Source of the DNA: Bacillota bacterium
GTDB taxonomy: Bacteria > Bacillota > Clostridia > DSM-8532
DNA length: 64,000 nucleotides
Direction: 5' to 3'
Assembly (NCBI GenBank): GCA_023459915.1
Contig: JAEWSN010000024.1
Coordinates: 1 to 64,000 of the forward strand
The translations under genes were made by a program, and so were the position numbers. Below the pieces are notes generated by a model. That model saw only the letters and a program-made list of their open reading frames with translations, was not told the origin of the DNA and did not search any database. Of the stretch, positions 36,277 through 44,455 are shown piece by piece (the first letter of the stretch is position 1; every line of letters begins with the position of its first letter).

Positions 36277-36374
36277 GCCCTCCCCCTCCTTGCTGCGGAT
36301 TCACCAAAAGAAGCAAGCAGCCCTCGGTTCCTGTTCTCCGTTCCGTGTCATTGAACCGCGGAACCATTCACCGG

Positions 36375-36461
36375 CATCGCACGTCCACCTGTTTGTCGGA
36401 TTGTCGGAACGATTCAGTGGTATCGCACGTCCACCTGTTTGCCGGCCTGCCGGAGCGTTCC
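36375..36461. repeat. 46-bp-period duplication at the phosphatase 3' end
   Basis: 36375-36415 and 36421-36461 share ATCGCACGTCCACCTGTTTG and then diverge (about 33 of 41 bases identical). The second copy encodes the C-terminus of the SpoIIE-type protein; the first lies beyond its stop. Confidence 0.75.
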
Positions 36462-37586
36462 GGCGATTTCCTCCACCAGCTTGAGCTTCAAACCCAGATT
36501 CAATGGAAAATCCGGATTCTGATGGGCCGGGTTCATCGCGCGGCCCACCCAGAAGCAGACATCCGTGCAGTCCTCCAGCAGCATTTTGGCGAGCCGGGAG
36601 GCCCCGTCGCGGTTGCCAAGCGCCAGGTACGCCTGCATGGAGCTGCCGTCGGCCAGACAGGCCTGCAACTGCTCCAATGTCTTGCGCAGGGTCAGCACCC
36701 CTTCAGTGGCCAAATCGATGCCGCGAATTTTGGCGATCGGAGGAATGGCCGGATTCACATAGTCAAACTGTGTTTCCACCTCCGCGCCAAGTTCCCTGGC
36801 CACAATCTGCGAGGTGGTGCCGCCACAGACCACATGCGGGCCCTCCCGCATCAGAAACTCGCGGACAACCTGCGTGTCCTCCTCCGCCTGCACCGGCGGC
36901 CCCACCAGCACGGACAGGCTCACCGGCTTTCTGGCCAGGATGGACACCACGGTCGTGTCGTCTCCGGGAACCCCCGCATACAGGCCGTCGCAGACTGAAA
37001 TCAGCAGTTTGGAAACGGTTTTCGCGGACAGATCCCCGCGCCATGTTTTCTGGAGATAATCCGCCACATGCTCCCATTGCCAGCCCAGATTCAGGGATTG
37101 GCCCACCCCGGCGTGGATCACCCCGTCACTGACCAGGACGAACAGATCGCCCGGCGCCACCTCGAACCGCGATTCCCGGATGCGTTTGCCGGATATTTCA
37201 CGTGTCTGGCTGTCCAGGGGCAACACCCGGCCCTTGCGCAGCCGGAACATCGCGGGATTGTCAAACTCGGCCAGATAGCCCGAGCCGTCGTGATGCAGCT
37301 GCAAAATGGAAAAGGTGGAATAGGCGATGTCCCGTTCCCGGCATACCGGCAGGGTGTCCACGATGGTTTCCACCGCCTCTTCCATGGGAAAGCCGTTGGT
37401 CATGAGCGTGGCGAGGATTTTCGCGGTCAGCTTCGACAGGATGTTCGCCTTCACCCCGCTGCCAAGCCCGTCCGCCAGCACCACGATGGTGGAATCCCCG
37501 TTTCTCACCACCTCCACATTGTCTCCGCACAATTCCTCATGATGCTTGTTCAGCCTGTCGATGCCGAGGTCCACGTGCAGGTTCAT
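36414..37586 (-). CDS. SpoIIE-family (PP2C-type) protein phosphatase
   Basis: 390 aa; GGGGAGGGG upstream and ATGA overlap with the hydS stop. The PP2C-like domain is in the first 240 residues: GDNVEVV (metal Asp), VVLADGLGSGVKANILSKL (metal Asp and Gly), FVLVSDGVIHAG and PGDDTTVVSIL. The last 150 residues are a separate domain (HVVCGGTTSQIVARELG...) of the kind seen in hydrogenase-linked phosphatases. It probably dephosphorylates a Ser/Thr target in response to the adjacent HydS signal; the target and any kinase are not in the window. Confidence 0.88.
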   Translation of the reverse strand: MNLHVDLGIDRLNKHHEELCGDNVEVVRNGDSTIVVLADGLGSGVKANILSKLTAKILATLMTNGFPMEEAVETIVDTLPVCRERDIAYSTFSILQLHHDGSGYLAEFDNPAMFRLRKGRVLPLDSQTREISGKRIRESRFEVAPGDLFVLVSDGVIHAGVGQSLNLGWQWEHVADYLQKTWRGDLSAKTVSKLLISVCDGLYAGVPGDDTTVVSILARKPVSLSVLVGPPVQAEEDTQVVREFLMREGPHVVCGGTTSQIVARELGAEVETQFDYVNPAIPPIAKIRGIDLATEGVLTLRKTLEQLQACLADGSSMQAYLALGNRDGASRLAKMLLEDCTDVCFWVGRAMNPAHQNPDFPLNLGLKLKLVEEIAGTLRQAGKQVDVRYH

Positions 37587-39421
37587 GCGTGCATCCCCTC
37601 CCCGGCCAGAATGGATTTTTTCAATCGCGTCAGCGCCACCTTCGTTTCCGCCGTGGTCTCCCCAAGCAGGCTCGCGATTTCCTGCGCCACCCGCATTTGC
37701 TTGTCAATGACCTTCTGGGCAATCTCCACCGTCTGCTCGCGCACCTGCTGCAGCCTCTCCTGATTGGCGATTTCCTCGGTCACATTGCGCAGAATCAGCA
37801 CGGCAAGGCGTTGTTCGGGCACAAACACAAGCGTCTGCTCCACCATCAGGCCATGCCGGTCATAGCGGATGAGCCGATCGTGGACATCCTCCCCCGCGTC
37901 CATGGCCAGGACCAGCTCCGGCGCGTCCAGATAGTGGAACACGGATTTCCCCACCACATCCTCGTTCGACATGCCAAGCAGCGTACGCGCCGCGCGGTTC
38001 ACCTCCTGAATGGTGCCGTCGGCATCCAGCGCCAGAATGGCGTTGGGCGTGGTGTTCAGGATGAGGTTGCCCATCGAGGCCGCCCGCTCCTGCATGTAGG
38101 GCAGGCACATGGTCAGCTGGGCCTTGTTGCGGAACACGGCAATCGCCTTTTCCCGACAGGTCGGGTAGCCGCAGGCCCCGCAGTTGAGTTCCTTTTCCGG
38201 AGTGAATTTGCCGATGCTGTGCAGGATTTCGGTGATCTCGGCATCGGAGGGCATCGGTTCGAGGATCTGCTTGTTGGAAAACCGCCTGGCCATTTGCACG
38301 CCGGATTTCCCCGACTTGACGGGAACCGTTGTCTGCAGAGCCGTCTCCCGGGCGGGTTTGCCGCCCAGACTGCGCCAGGCGGAGACCAGCCGGTCCCGAC
38401 CGTCCAGGTAGCCGCCGGGCTGCTTGCGCTTGCAGGGGCCTTCGAGACAGCTGCCCGCACAAGCGCTCATCTCAATGAAGTAATGCTCCGGAGAACCTGT
38501 GCGCAGGGAATCAAGGATGGCACGGCATCTGTCCATGCCGTCGATGGCGATGCAGGCATAGCCCTTGCGATCCTTCCGGTCCAGCGTTTTGAGGATGCCG
38601 CCGGAGGCGGGATACAGTCGCGCGACATGGAACGGATCCGGCACACTTGGACGTGAAGCATCCGGTCCCGACGCATCTGAACGCGACGCAACCGGTCCCG
38701 ACGCATCTGAACGCGACGCATCCGGTTCCGACACCTCCGGATTGGTGGCATCCGGATCCAACCCTTCGGCATGCAGCCAGGTCTCCAGCTCCTCGAAGGT
38801 CAGAACGGCATCCACGGCCCCGGCATGAATCACATCGGATCCCTCCTCCTTTTTGGAGAGGCACGGGCCGATGAACACCACGCGGATTCGGGGGCCGTAG
38901 GTGGCGCGCAGCATTCTTGCGTGCGCCACCATGGGAGACACCACCGGCGCAAGAAACCCGATGAGGTCGGGGTAGTGTTTCTCCACCAGCGAGACGACGG
39001 TGGGACAGGCGGTGGTGATGATGTTGGGCATGCTGCGGGCCTTCAGCAGACGGGTGTATTCCCTCGAAACCTCGGCCGCGCCCACAGCGGTTTCCTCGAC
39101 ATGGGTGAACCCCAGGCGTTTGAGCAGCGCTGTCATTTTCAGTGGATCCGCATGTGCGAATCCGGAAATCCAGGAAGGGGCCAGGCTCACATACACCTTT
39201 TCCCGGCGCACAATCCATTGGCGGATCCTGTCGATGTCATCCCGGACGATTTTTGCGTTCTGGGGACACACGGACAGGCACGCGCCACACAGGATGCAGG
39301 CCTTGTCAATGACCTGGGCCTGTGCCGCGCCGGTAAAGGAAATCGCCTTGACCGGACAGCTGCGCAGACATTTGTAGCAGTTTTTGCAATCCGCCTCGCG
39401 AAACCGGATGATGCTGTTCAT
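37583..39421 (-). CDS. hydS: sensory-type [FeFe]-hydrogenase with PAS domain (HydS, group C)
   Basis: 612 aa. Two 4Fe-4S motifs (CKNCYKCLRSCP 12-23, CILCGACLSVCP 42-53), an H-cluster domain with altered motifs TACP (137-140, where catalytic enzymes have TSCCPGW), GPCLSKKEE (185-193) and SACAGSCLEGP (319-329), a further Cys cluster CGACGYPTC...MCLPYM (414-443), then a PAS domain (about 450-555) and a coiled C-terminus. This is the architecture of group C hydrogenases thought to sense H2 or redox state. Residues about 222-262 are an in-frame repeat insertion between H-cluster loops 2 and 3. Coupled by ATGA overlaps to a ferredoxin gene and a phosphatase gene. Confidence 0.9.
   Translation of the reverse strand: MNSIIRFREADCKNCYKCLRSCPVKAISFTGAAQAQVIDKACILCGACLSVCPQNAKIVRDDIDRIRQWIVRREKVYVSLAPSWISGFAHADPLKMTALLKRLGFTHVEETAVGAAEVSREYTRLLKARSMPNIITTACPTVVSLVEKHYPDLIGFLAPVVSPMVAHARMLRATYGPRIRVVFIGPCLSKKEEGSDVIHAGAVDAVLTFEELETWLHAEGLDPDATNPEVSEPDASRSDASGPVASRSDASGPDASRPSVPDPFHVARLYPASGGILKTLDRKDRKGYACIAIDGMDRCRAILDSLRTGSPEHYFIEMSACAGSCLEGPCKRKQPGGYLDGRDRLVSAWRSLGGKPARETALQTTVPVKSGKSGVQMARRFSNKQILEPMPSDAEITEILHSIGKFTPEKELNCGACGYPTCREKAIAVFRNKAQLTMCLPYMQERAASMGNLILNTTPNAILALDADGTIQEVNRAARTLLGMSNEDVVGKSVFHYLDAPELVLAMDAGEDVHDRLIRYDRHGLMVEQTLVFVPEQRLAVLILRNVTEEIANQERLQQVREQTVEIAQKVIDKQMRVAQEIASLLGETTAETKVALTRLKKSILAGEGMHA
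38662..38732. repeat. 30-bp tandem repeat inside hydS
   Basis: Units 38662-38691 and 38692-38721 differ at the last base, with a partial third. Encodes repeats of the ten residues DASRSDASGP (one copy VASRSDASGP) in a surface insertion of the hydrogenase domain. Confidence 0.9.
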
Positions 39422-39678
39422 GATGTCCCCTCCTCTCCCTTTTGCTGCAGCACATACCGTTGGAACACGTCTTCGGCGTTCTGTACGGTCAGTCCGGTCA
39501 CAGGCTTGCCATCAATCCGCATGGCCACTCCCCGGGTGCAGTCTCCAAGACAGAAGGCCGCGCGCAGTTGTACCTTATCCTCGAGACCATATGTTGCGAT
39601 CCATCCCTCGAACAGCTTGATGATGGGATAGGATCCCTTCATGTGGCAGGAACTGCCCACGCAGATTTGAATGTCCAT
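39418..39678 (-). CDS. thioredoxin-like [2Fe-2S] ferredoxin
   Basis: 86 aa from MDIQICVGSSCHMKGS; GGAGGAGC before ATG. Four cysteines in the NuoE-like order (CVGSSC ... CLGDC), expected to hold one [2Fe-2S] cluster. First gene of the ferredoxin-hydS-phosphatase operon; its stop overlaps the hydS start. Likely an electron or signal partner of HydS. A paralogue lies 130 bp upstream at the end of the hydA operon. Confidence 0.88.
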   Translation of the reverse strand: MDIQICVGSSCHMKGSYPIIKLFEGWIATYGLEDKVQLRAAFCLGDCTRGVAMRIDGKPVTGLTVQNAEDVFQRYVLQQKGEEGTS

Positions 39679-39759
39679 GCCTGCTCCTCCATTGACGTTG
39701 CCCTCATGGCACGCACCGGAACACATCCCGGGATGGCTTGTGTACCGGCTGTCGCATTT

Positions 39760-39777
39760 TCGTTAATTAATTAACAA
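39760..39777. promoter_or_regulatory. Rex operator at the ferredoxin-hydS operon
   Basis: TCGTTAATTAATTAACAA matches 13 of 14 defined positions of TTGTTAA-N4-TTAACAA. It begins 4 bp downstream of the -10 and would cover the transcription start, a classical repression position. Confidence 0.8.
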
Positions 39778-39781
39778 TACC

Positions 39782-39811
39782 AATATAGCGTATGAGGTCT
39801 CCGTCTGTCAA
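39782..39811 (-). promoter_or_regulatory. promoter of the ferredoxin-hydS-phosphatase operon
   Basis: Minus strand -35 TTGACA (39806-39811), 18-bp spacer, -10 TATATT (39782-39787). The -35 overlaps the stop codon of the hydA-operon ferredoxin gene. Confidence 0.75.
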
Positions 39812-40065
39812 GTATTTTGTATACAGCACGGCAGGATTTCCCGGAGAAAAAACGCCTCCGTTTCCGGTTCCATCAGGCCAACCACCGGGCCGTCCCCCAC
39901 CCGCACCGACACCTTGCCAGAACAGGCTCCCAGACACAGCGCGGCCTTCACGGTCACCTCCGCCGCCACCCGATGACGCGCGATGAGTTGCTGGAACCTG
40001 TTGATGACATTGTACGAACCCCGAATGTGGCAGGCGCTGCCCACACAAACCGTCAACTCAATCAT
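39808..40065 (-). CDS. thioredoxin-like [2Fe-2S] ferredoxin, hydA-linked
   Basis: 85 aa from MIELTVCVGSACHIRGS; AAGGAGC upstream, start overlapping the hydA stop by 8 bp. Cysteines CVGSAC ... CLGAC as in NuoE C-terminal domains. Paralogue of the protein encoded at 39418-39678. Probably a small electron-carrying partner of the HydABC complex. Confidence 0.88.
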   Translation of the reverse strand: MIELTVCVGSACHIRGSYNVINRFQQLIARHRVAAEVTVKAALCLGACSGKVSVRVGDGPVVGLMEPETEAFFLREILPCCIQNT

Positions 40066-41755
40066 GCGCGTGCGCTCCTTCCCGATGCAGCAGGTGCTTC
40101 TTGCCCTGGAGCAGTCCGTTGTAGAGGGCAAAAATGGCTGGATTCTCTTCGGACCGCTTGATTTGGGCCCGGCCGTCCACCTGATGGATGCCGTGACGGC
40201 GTTTCTCCCGCGCGTCCGCCGTTGCCGGCAGCGGCTGTCCGGCCCCGCAGATGCAGCCGCCCGCGCAGGCCATGACTTCCACGAAATCATACCGAACATC
40301 ACCCCGGCGAATGGCGCGCACCAGGTTGTCCGCCTGCTTCAGGCCATGCGCAATGGCCACCTTGACGTGCCGCTCTCCCACCCGGGCTTCGGCCTCCCGA
40401 ACCCCTTCGAGTCCGCGCACCCCGGAAAACTGGATGGCCCGCAGCCCCTTCATCGACTTGTCGGTGTCCAGGTGGCGCAGGACCGCCTCGGTCACCCCGC
40501 CGGTGGAACCGAACAGCTGACCGGCCCCGCTGGTCAGGCCCAGCGGCATGTCCGCCGCCTCGTCCTCCAGTTCGGCAAAGGCGATGCCCGCCTCCTGGAT
40601 CATCAGTGCCAGCTCCTGCGTGGTGATGACGATATCCGTATCCCGCACGCCATCCTGTTCGTATTCCGGCCGGGCCGCTTCCCCCTTTTTGGCGGTGCAC
40701 GGCATGATGGCCACCATCACGGTCTGCCGGCCGTCCAGCCGGTCCAGTCCCCGGCTCTGCTCCTTGAGCACCGCGCCGAACATCATCATCGGCGAGCGGC
40801 AGCTCGACACATGCGCCAGCAGATCCGGATGACGCTTCTCCACATGATTGAACCAGCCGGGACAGCAGGAGGTGAACAGGGGCAAATCGGTGCCGCTGTC
40901 CAAATGCCGCAACAGCTCCGCCGACTCCTCGAGAACCGTCAAATCCGCGCCGAGACCGGTGTCGAACACCTGATCGAAGCCCAGTTTCCGCAACGCGGCC
41001 ACCGTCTTTCCAAAAACCGGTTCGCCCGCGGCAAACCCGAATTCCTCTCCCAGCGCAACCCGGACGGCCGGCGCAATCTGTGCCACCACCCTTTTCCCGG
41101 GATCGTGCAACGCCTGCCAGACGGGATCCGTGTCCTTGCGGATGGTCAGCGCGCCGGTGGGGCACACCAGCCGGCACTGGCCGCAGCCCACGCAATCCGT
41201 CTGCGCCAGCGGACGGCCGAACGCGGTGGACACCTCGATGTCCGCGCCGCGCCAGGCGAACCCGAGCGCGCCGACCCCCTGCACCTCCGCGCACATGCGG
41301 ACGCAGTCCCCGCACAGAATGCATTTGTTGGGATTCCGGACAATGGCCGGGCTGCTCAAATCCAGCGGGCGGATCGTCCGGTCGTTGTCGAACCGCACCT
41401 CCTTGACCCCGAACCGGATGGCCAGCTCCTGCAGCCGGCAGCGGCCGTTCTTCTCGCAGACCGTGCAGTCCCGGTCATGGCTGGCCAGAATCAGCTCCAG
41501 GATCATGCGCCGGTGCTTGCGCAGCTTCTGCGTGTTGGTGCGGATTTTCATGCCATCCTTTGGCGGCGTGGAGCAGGAGGTCATCAGGGTGCCCCACTCG
41601 TCCTCCACCATGCACATGCGGCACGCGCCATACACGGACAGCTCGGAATGGTAGCAGAACGTCGGCAGATCGATGCCCGCTTTTCGGATGACCTGCAATA
41701 TCTGTTTCTCATCGGTGAACGGCACCGGTTGGCCGTCAATGATCATGGTTCCCAT
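40058..41755 (-). CDS. hydA: NAD-linked [FeFe]-hydrogenase catalytic subunit
   Basis: 565 aa; AAAGGGG before ATG. Domains in order: N-terminal [2Fe-2S] (CYHSELSVYGACRMC, about 34-48, plus Cys61), His-Cys3 [4Fe-4S] (HDRDCTVCEKNGRC, 93-106), two [4Fe-4S] (CILCGDCVRMC 145-155; CVGCGQCRLVC 188-198), H-cluster motifs TSCCPGW (295-301), MPCTAKKGE (351-359) and VMACAGGCICGAGQP (493-507). All H-cluster cysteines are intact, so it should be catalytically active. With HydB and HydC it would form an NADH- (and possibly ferredoxin-) dependent, electron-bifurcating type complex. HydEFG maturases are not in the window. Confidence 0.95.
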   Translation of the reverse strand: MGTMIIDGQPVPFTDEKQILQVIRKAGIDLPTFCYHSELSVYGACRMCMVEDEWGTLMTSCSTPPKDGMKIRTNTQKLRKHRRMILELILASHDRDCTVCEKNGRCRLQELAIRFGVKEVRFDNDRTIRPLDLSSPAIVRNPNKCILCGDCVRMCAEVQGVGALGFAWRGADIEVSTAFGRPLAQTDCVGCGQCRLVCPTGALTIRKDTDPVWQALHDPGKRVVAQIAPAVRVALGEEFGFAAGEPVFGKTVAALRKLGFDQVFDTGLGADLTVLEESAELLRHLDSGTDLPLFTSCCPGWFNHVEKRHPDLLAHVSSCRSPMMMFGAVLKEQSRGLDRLDGRQTVMVAIMPCTAKKGEAARPEYEQDGVRDTDIVITTQELALMIQEAGIAFAELEDEAADMPLGLTSGAGQLFGSTGGVTEAVLRHLDTDKSMKGLRAIQFSGVRGLEGVREAEARVGERHVKVAIAHGLKQADNLVRAIRRGDVRYDFVEVMACAGGCICGAGQPLPATADAREKRRHGIHQVDGRAQIKRSEENPAIFALYNGLLQGKKHLLHREGAHAHD

Positions 41756-41864
41756 GCGATGGTTCCCCTTTCAATTCGCGACTTGTCTGGGATGATGGCT
41801 TTGCGGTTGCAAGTGTTTCATCAATGGTTCCCGGCCTGTGCCGGCGCGGCGCGCCGGGGACAGG

Positions 41865-43763
41865 TCACACCGCGGCAATGGCGTGGAAGGAACAGGCTTC
41901 CTCACAGGCACCGCAGCCGATGCAGCGCGCCTTGTCGATGACATGCGCCTCCTTCACGCGGCCGGAAATCGCGCCCACCGGGCACACGCGCGCGCACTTG
42001 GTGCAGCCCTTGCACAGCGTCGGTGCCACGGCATACCGGGTCAGCGCCTTGCAGGTTCTGGTGGGACACACCTTTTCCCGGACGTGCAGCAGGTACTCCT
42101 CCCGGAAATACCGCAAGGTGGAGGTCACGGGGCCGGCTGCGGACTTCCCAAGCCCGCACAGGGCGGTGGCGCTGATGGTGTCCGCCAGCTCCTCCAGCAA
42201 CTCCAGATCCGCCTCACAGCCCTGTCCGGCCACAATCCGCTCCAGAATGGCCAGCATGTGCTTGGTGCCCTCCCGGCAGGGTACGCATTTGCCGCAGCTC
42301 TCGTTCTGGGTGAAGTTCATGAAGTACCGGGCCACCTCCACCATGCAGGTGTCCTCATCCATGACCACCAGCCCGCCGGAGCCAATCATGGCCCCGACCG
42401 ATTTCAGCGAATCGAAATCGAGCGGCAGATCCAGATGCTCCGCCGTGAGGCACCCGCCGGAGGGTCCGCCAATCTGAACCGCCTTGAACGCCTTGCCGTT
42501 TGGCAGACCGCCCCCGATCTCAAAGATGATCTCGCGCAGGGTGGTGCCCATCGGCACCTCAATCAACCCCGTGTTGCAGACATTTCCCGTCAGCGCGAAG
42601 GCCTTGGTGCCCGGACTTTTTTCCGGCCCGATTTGCCGGAACCAGTCCGCCCCGTTCGTGAGAATGAGCGGCACATTCGCGAAGGTCTCCACATTGTTCA
42701 GCACTGTCGGCTTCTCCCATAAACCCTTGTCCACCGTCCGCGGCGGTTTCACGCGCGGCATGCCGCGCTCCCCCTCGATGGAGGAGGTCAGGGCACTGCC
42801 CTCGCCGCAGACGAAGGCGCCGGCGCCCTTGCTGATGCGCATGTCAAAGCTGAAATCGGTGCCCAGGATGTGCTCTCCCAGCAGGCCGCAGGCCCGGGCC
42901 TGGCGGATGGCGAGATCCAGCCGCGCGATGGCCAGCGGATACTCCGCCCGCACATACAGGAACCCTTCCGTGGCGCGCACGGCCAGCGCGGCAATGAGCA
43001 TTCCCTCGAGCACCCGGTGCGGATCGCCCTCCATGATGCTGCGATCCATGAACGCGCCCGGATCTCCCTCGTCCCCGTTGCAAACCACATATTTCACGTC
43101 GCTGACATTGCGCAGCACCTGCTGCCATTTGCGGCCGGCCGGATATCCGCCGCCGCCGCGTCCGCGCAGGTTCGACGTCGCCACCTCCCGGCAGATGTCC
43201 TCCGGCGTCATGTCCACCAGGGCCTTTCTGAACGCCGCGTAGCCACCCTTGGCCAGATACTCGGTCAGGGACTCGGCGTCAATGCTGCCGCAGTGCTCCA
43301 GCACCACGCGTGTCTGCCGTTGATAGAACGGGATTTCCTCCTGCACCGCGAAGGTTCCCTCCCCATTGGTGTACAGTAGCCGGGAAACAGGTGCCCCCCG
43401 CAATACGGTCTGTTCGATGATCTCCTCGCAATCCGCTTCCGTCACTTTCACATACAGCCAGTTTTCCGGTTCGATCCGCAGCAGCGGGCCCATTTCACAA
43501 AATCCGTGGCAGCCGCTTTTTTTCAGACCGACACCGGCCCCAGGGTCATGGCCGGCATCCTCATGGCGATCCAGCACCAAATCAATCTCCAATCCGTGCG
43601 CCTGGAGCAATGCCTGCAGCCGCGCGTGGATGCGCAGCGCGCCGCCGGCCACGCAGCCGGTTCCCGCGCACACCAGCAGCTTTCGCGGCTGCCCGGCCAG
43701 CGCTGCCGCCGCCTTGTCCGCCATCAGGTCAAAGCCTGCCAAATCCATCTTCTCCGTCATCAT
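41865..43763 (-). CDS. hydB: NADH-binding subunit of bifurcating-type hydrogenase (NuoF-like)
   Basis: 632 aa; AGGAGG before ATG, ATGA overlap with hydC stop. Domains: thioredoxin-like [2Fe-2S] (CAGTGCVAGG ... CHGFC), FMN/NADH-binding NuoF core (RGRGGGGYPAGRKW, CNGDEGDPGAFMDR), NuoF [4Fe-4S] site ESCGKCVPCREGT, and a C-terminal two-cluster ferredoxin domain (CKGCTKCARVCP, CIGCGACEEAC). This is the HydB layout of trimeric NAD-reducing hydrogenases. It is followed by hydA after 109 bp. Confidence 0.95.
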   Translation of the reverse strand: MMTEKMDLAGFDLMADKAAAALAGQPRKLLVCAGTGCVAGGALRIHARLQALLQAHGLEIDLVLDRHEDAGHDPGAGVGLKKSGCHGFCEMGPLLRIEPENWLYVKVTEADCEEIIEQTVLRGAPVSRLLYTNGEGTFAVQEEIPFYQRQTRVVLEHCGSIDAESLTEYLAKGGYAAFRKALVDMTPEDICREVATSNLRGRGGGGYPAGRKWQQVLRNVSDVKYVVCNGDEGDPGAFMDRSIMEGDPHRVLEGMLIAALAVRATEGFLYVRAEYPLAIARLDLAIRQARACGLLGEHILGTDFSFDMRISKGAGAFVCGEGSALTSSIEGERGMPRVKPPRTVDKGLWEKPTVLNNVETFANVPLILTNGADWFRQIGPEKSPGTKAFALTGNVCNTGLIEVPMGTTLREIIFEIGGGLPNGKAFKAVQIGGPSGGCLTAEHLDLPLDFDSLKSVGAMIGSGGLVVMDEDTCMVEVARYFMNFTQNESCGKCVPCREGTKHMLAILERIVAGQGCEADLELLEELADTISATALCGLGKSAAGPVTSTLRYFREEYLLHVREKVCPTRTCKALTRYAVAPTLCKGCTKCARVCPVGAISGRVKEAHVIDKARCIGCGACEEACSFHAIAAV

Positions 43764-44242
43764 GCCGTTTCCTCCTGCCGTATCGCCTCAATGACCGCCC
43801 GCGCGGACGCGGGCGTCATTTTCCCATACACCTGGTCGTTGACCGTGAATACCGGGGCCAGCCCGCACGCGCCCAGACAGGAGACGGTTTCGAGCGTGAA
43901 CAGCCCGTCCGGGGTGGTATGCACGCCATCCTTCAGTTCAAGCACCTTTTTCAGTTCCTGCAAAATGGGGATGGATTTGCGCACGTGGCACGCGGTTCCG
44001 TCACAAATTTTGATCACATACTTGCCTTTTGCCTCAAGGGAAAAGTTTTCATAGAAGGTCGCCACCCCGTAAATCTTGGCCTCGGGGATGCCGGTGGCCC
44101 GGGAGACCACTTCCATGGCCGCCTCCGGCACGTACCGGTACACCTGCTGAACCTCCTGCAGAATGGCAATCAGCGACGAGGGATGATTGCCATGCCGATT
44201 GACGATGTCTTCCACGAGCTGCGCGCTTACAACCGCTTCCAT
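43760..44242 (-). CDS. hydC: NuoE-like [2Fe-2S] subunit of bifurcating-type hydrogenase
   Basis: 160 aa from ATG at 44242 (AGAGG 7 nt upstream); an in-frame TTG two codons earlier sits on the ribosome site. Helical N-terminus (SSLIAILQEVQQVYRYVPEAAMEVVSRATGIPEAKIYGVATFY), then four cysteines CDGTAC ... CLGAC for a [2Fe-2S] cluster. First gene of the hydCBA operon; a Rex-like site lies 19 bp upstream of the start. Confidence 0.94.
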   Translation of the reverse strand: MEAVVSAQLVEDIVNRHGNHPSSLIAILQEVQQVYRYVPEAAMEVVSRATGIPEAKIYGVATFYENFSLEAKGKYVIKICDGTACHVRKSIPILQELKKVLELKDGVHTTPDGLFTLETVSCLGACGLAPVFTVNDQVYGKMTPASARAVIEAIRQEETA

Positions 44243-44260
44243 GTCCAACCTCTTTCGTTA

Positions 44261-44278
44261 TTGTTATTTTTTTGACAA
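44261..44278. promoter_or_regulatory. Rex-like operator at hydCBA
   Basis: TTGTTATTTTTTTGACAA matches 12 of 14 defined positions of the Rex consensus. It lies 4 bp beyond a possible minus-strand -10 TACAAT (44283-44288; weak -35 TTGCGC at 44307-44312). Confidence 0.65.
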
Positions 44279-44327
44279 TCGCATTGTACGATGGATGAAC
44301 CGAACCGCGCAAACAGAAAAGAGGCGC

Positions 44328-44353
44328 AAAAAAAGCGGGCCTCGCGACCCGCT
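44328..44353 (-). terminator. intrinsic terminator after the Eis-like gene
   Basis: On the minus strand AGCGGG and CCCGCT pair around a GC-rich 8-nt loop and run into TTTTTTT. It separates the acetyltransferase gene from the hydCBA promoter. Confidence 0.75.
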
Positions 44354-44450
44354 CATGATAGATAGGGTTTTTGGGAGAACCCTCAAAGTATAAACAGGGC
44401 TTTCGGTAAACCCCTCTAAAGTATAAATAGGGCTTTCGGGAGACCCCTCA
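44352..44450. repeat. 33-bp direct repeats each with a small hairpin
   Basis: Units 44385-44417 and 44418-44450 differ at about six positions, and a degenerate copy precedes them. Each contains AAAGTATAAA(C/T)AGGGCTTTCGG and an AGGG...CCCCT foldback. Located between the acetyltransferase stop and its terminator, so the 3' UTR would carry three hairpins. Confidence 0.8.
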
Positions 44451-44455
44451 AAGTT

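Noticed and set aside
37583..39421. HydS as a second catalytic hydrogenase
   Set aside because: TACP replaces TSCCPGW, and the PAS domain plus phosphatase neighbour fit the sensory group better; residual activity cannot be excluded.
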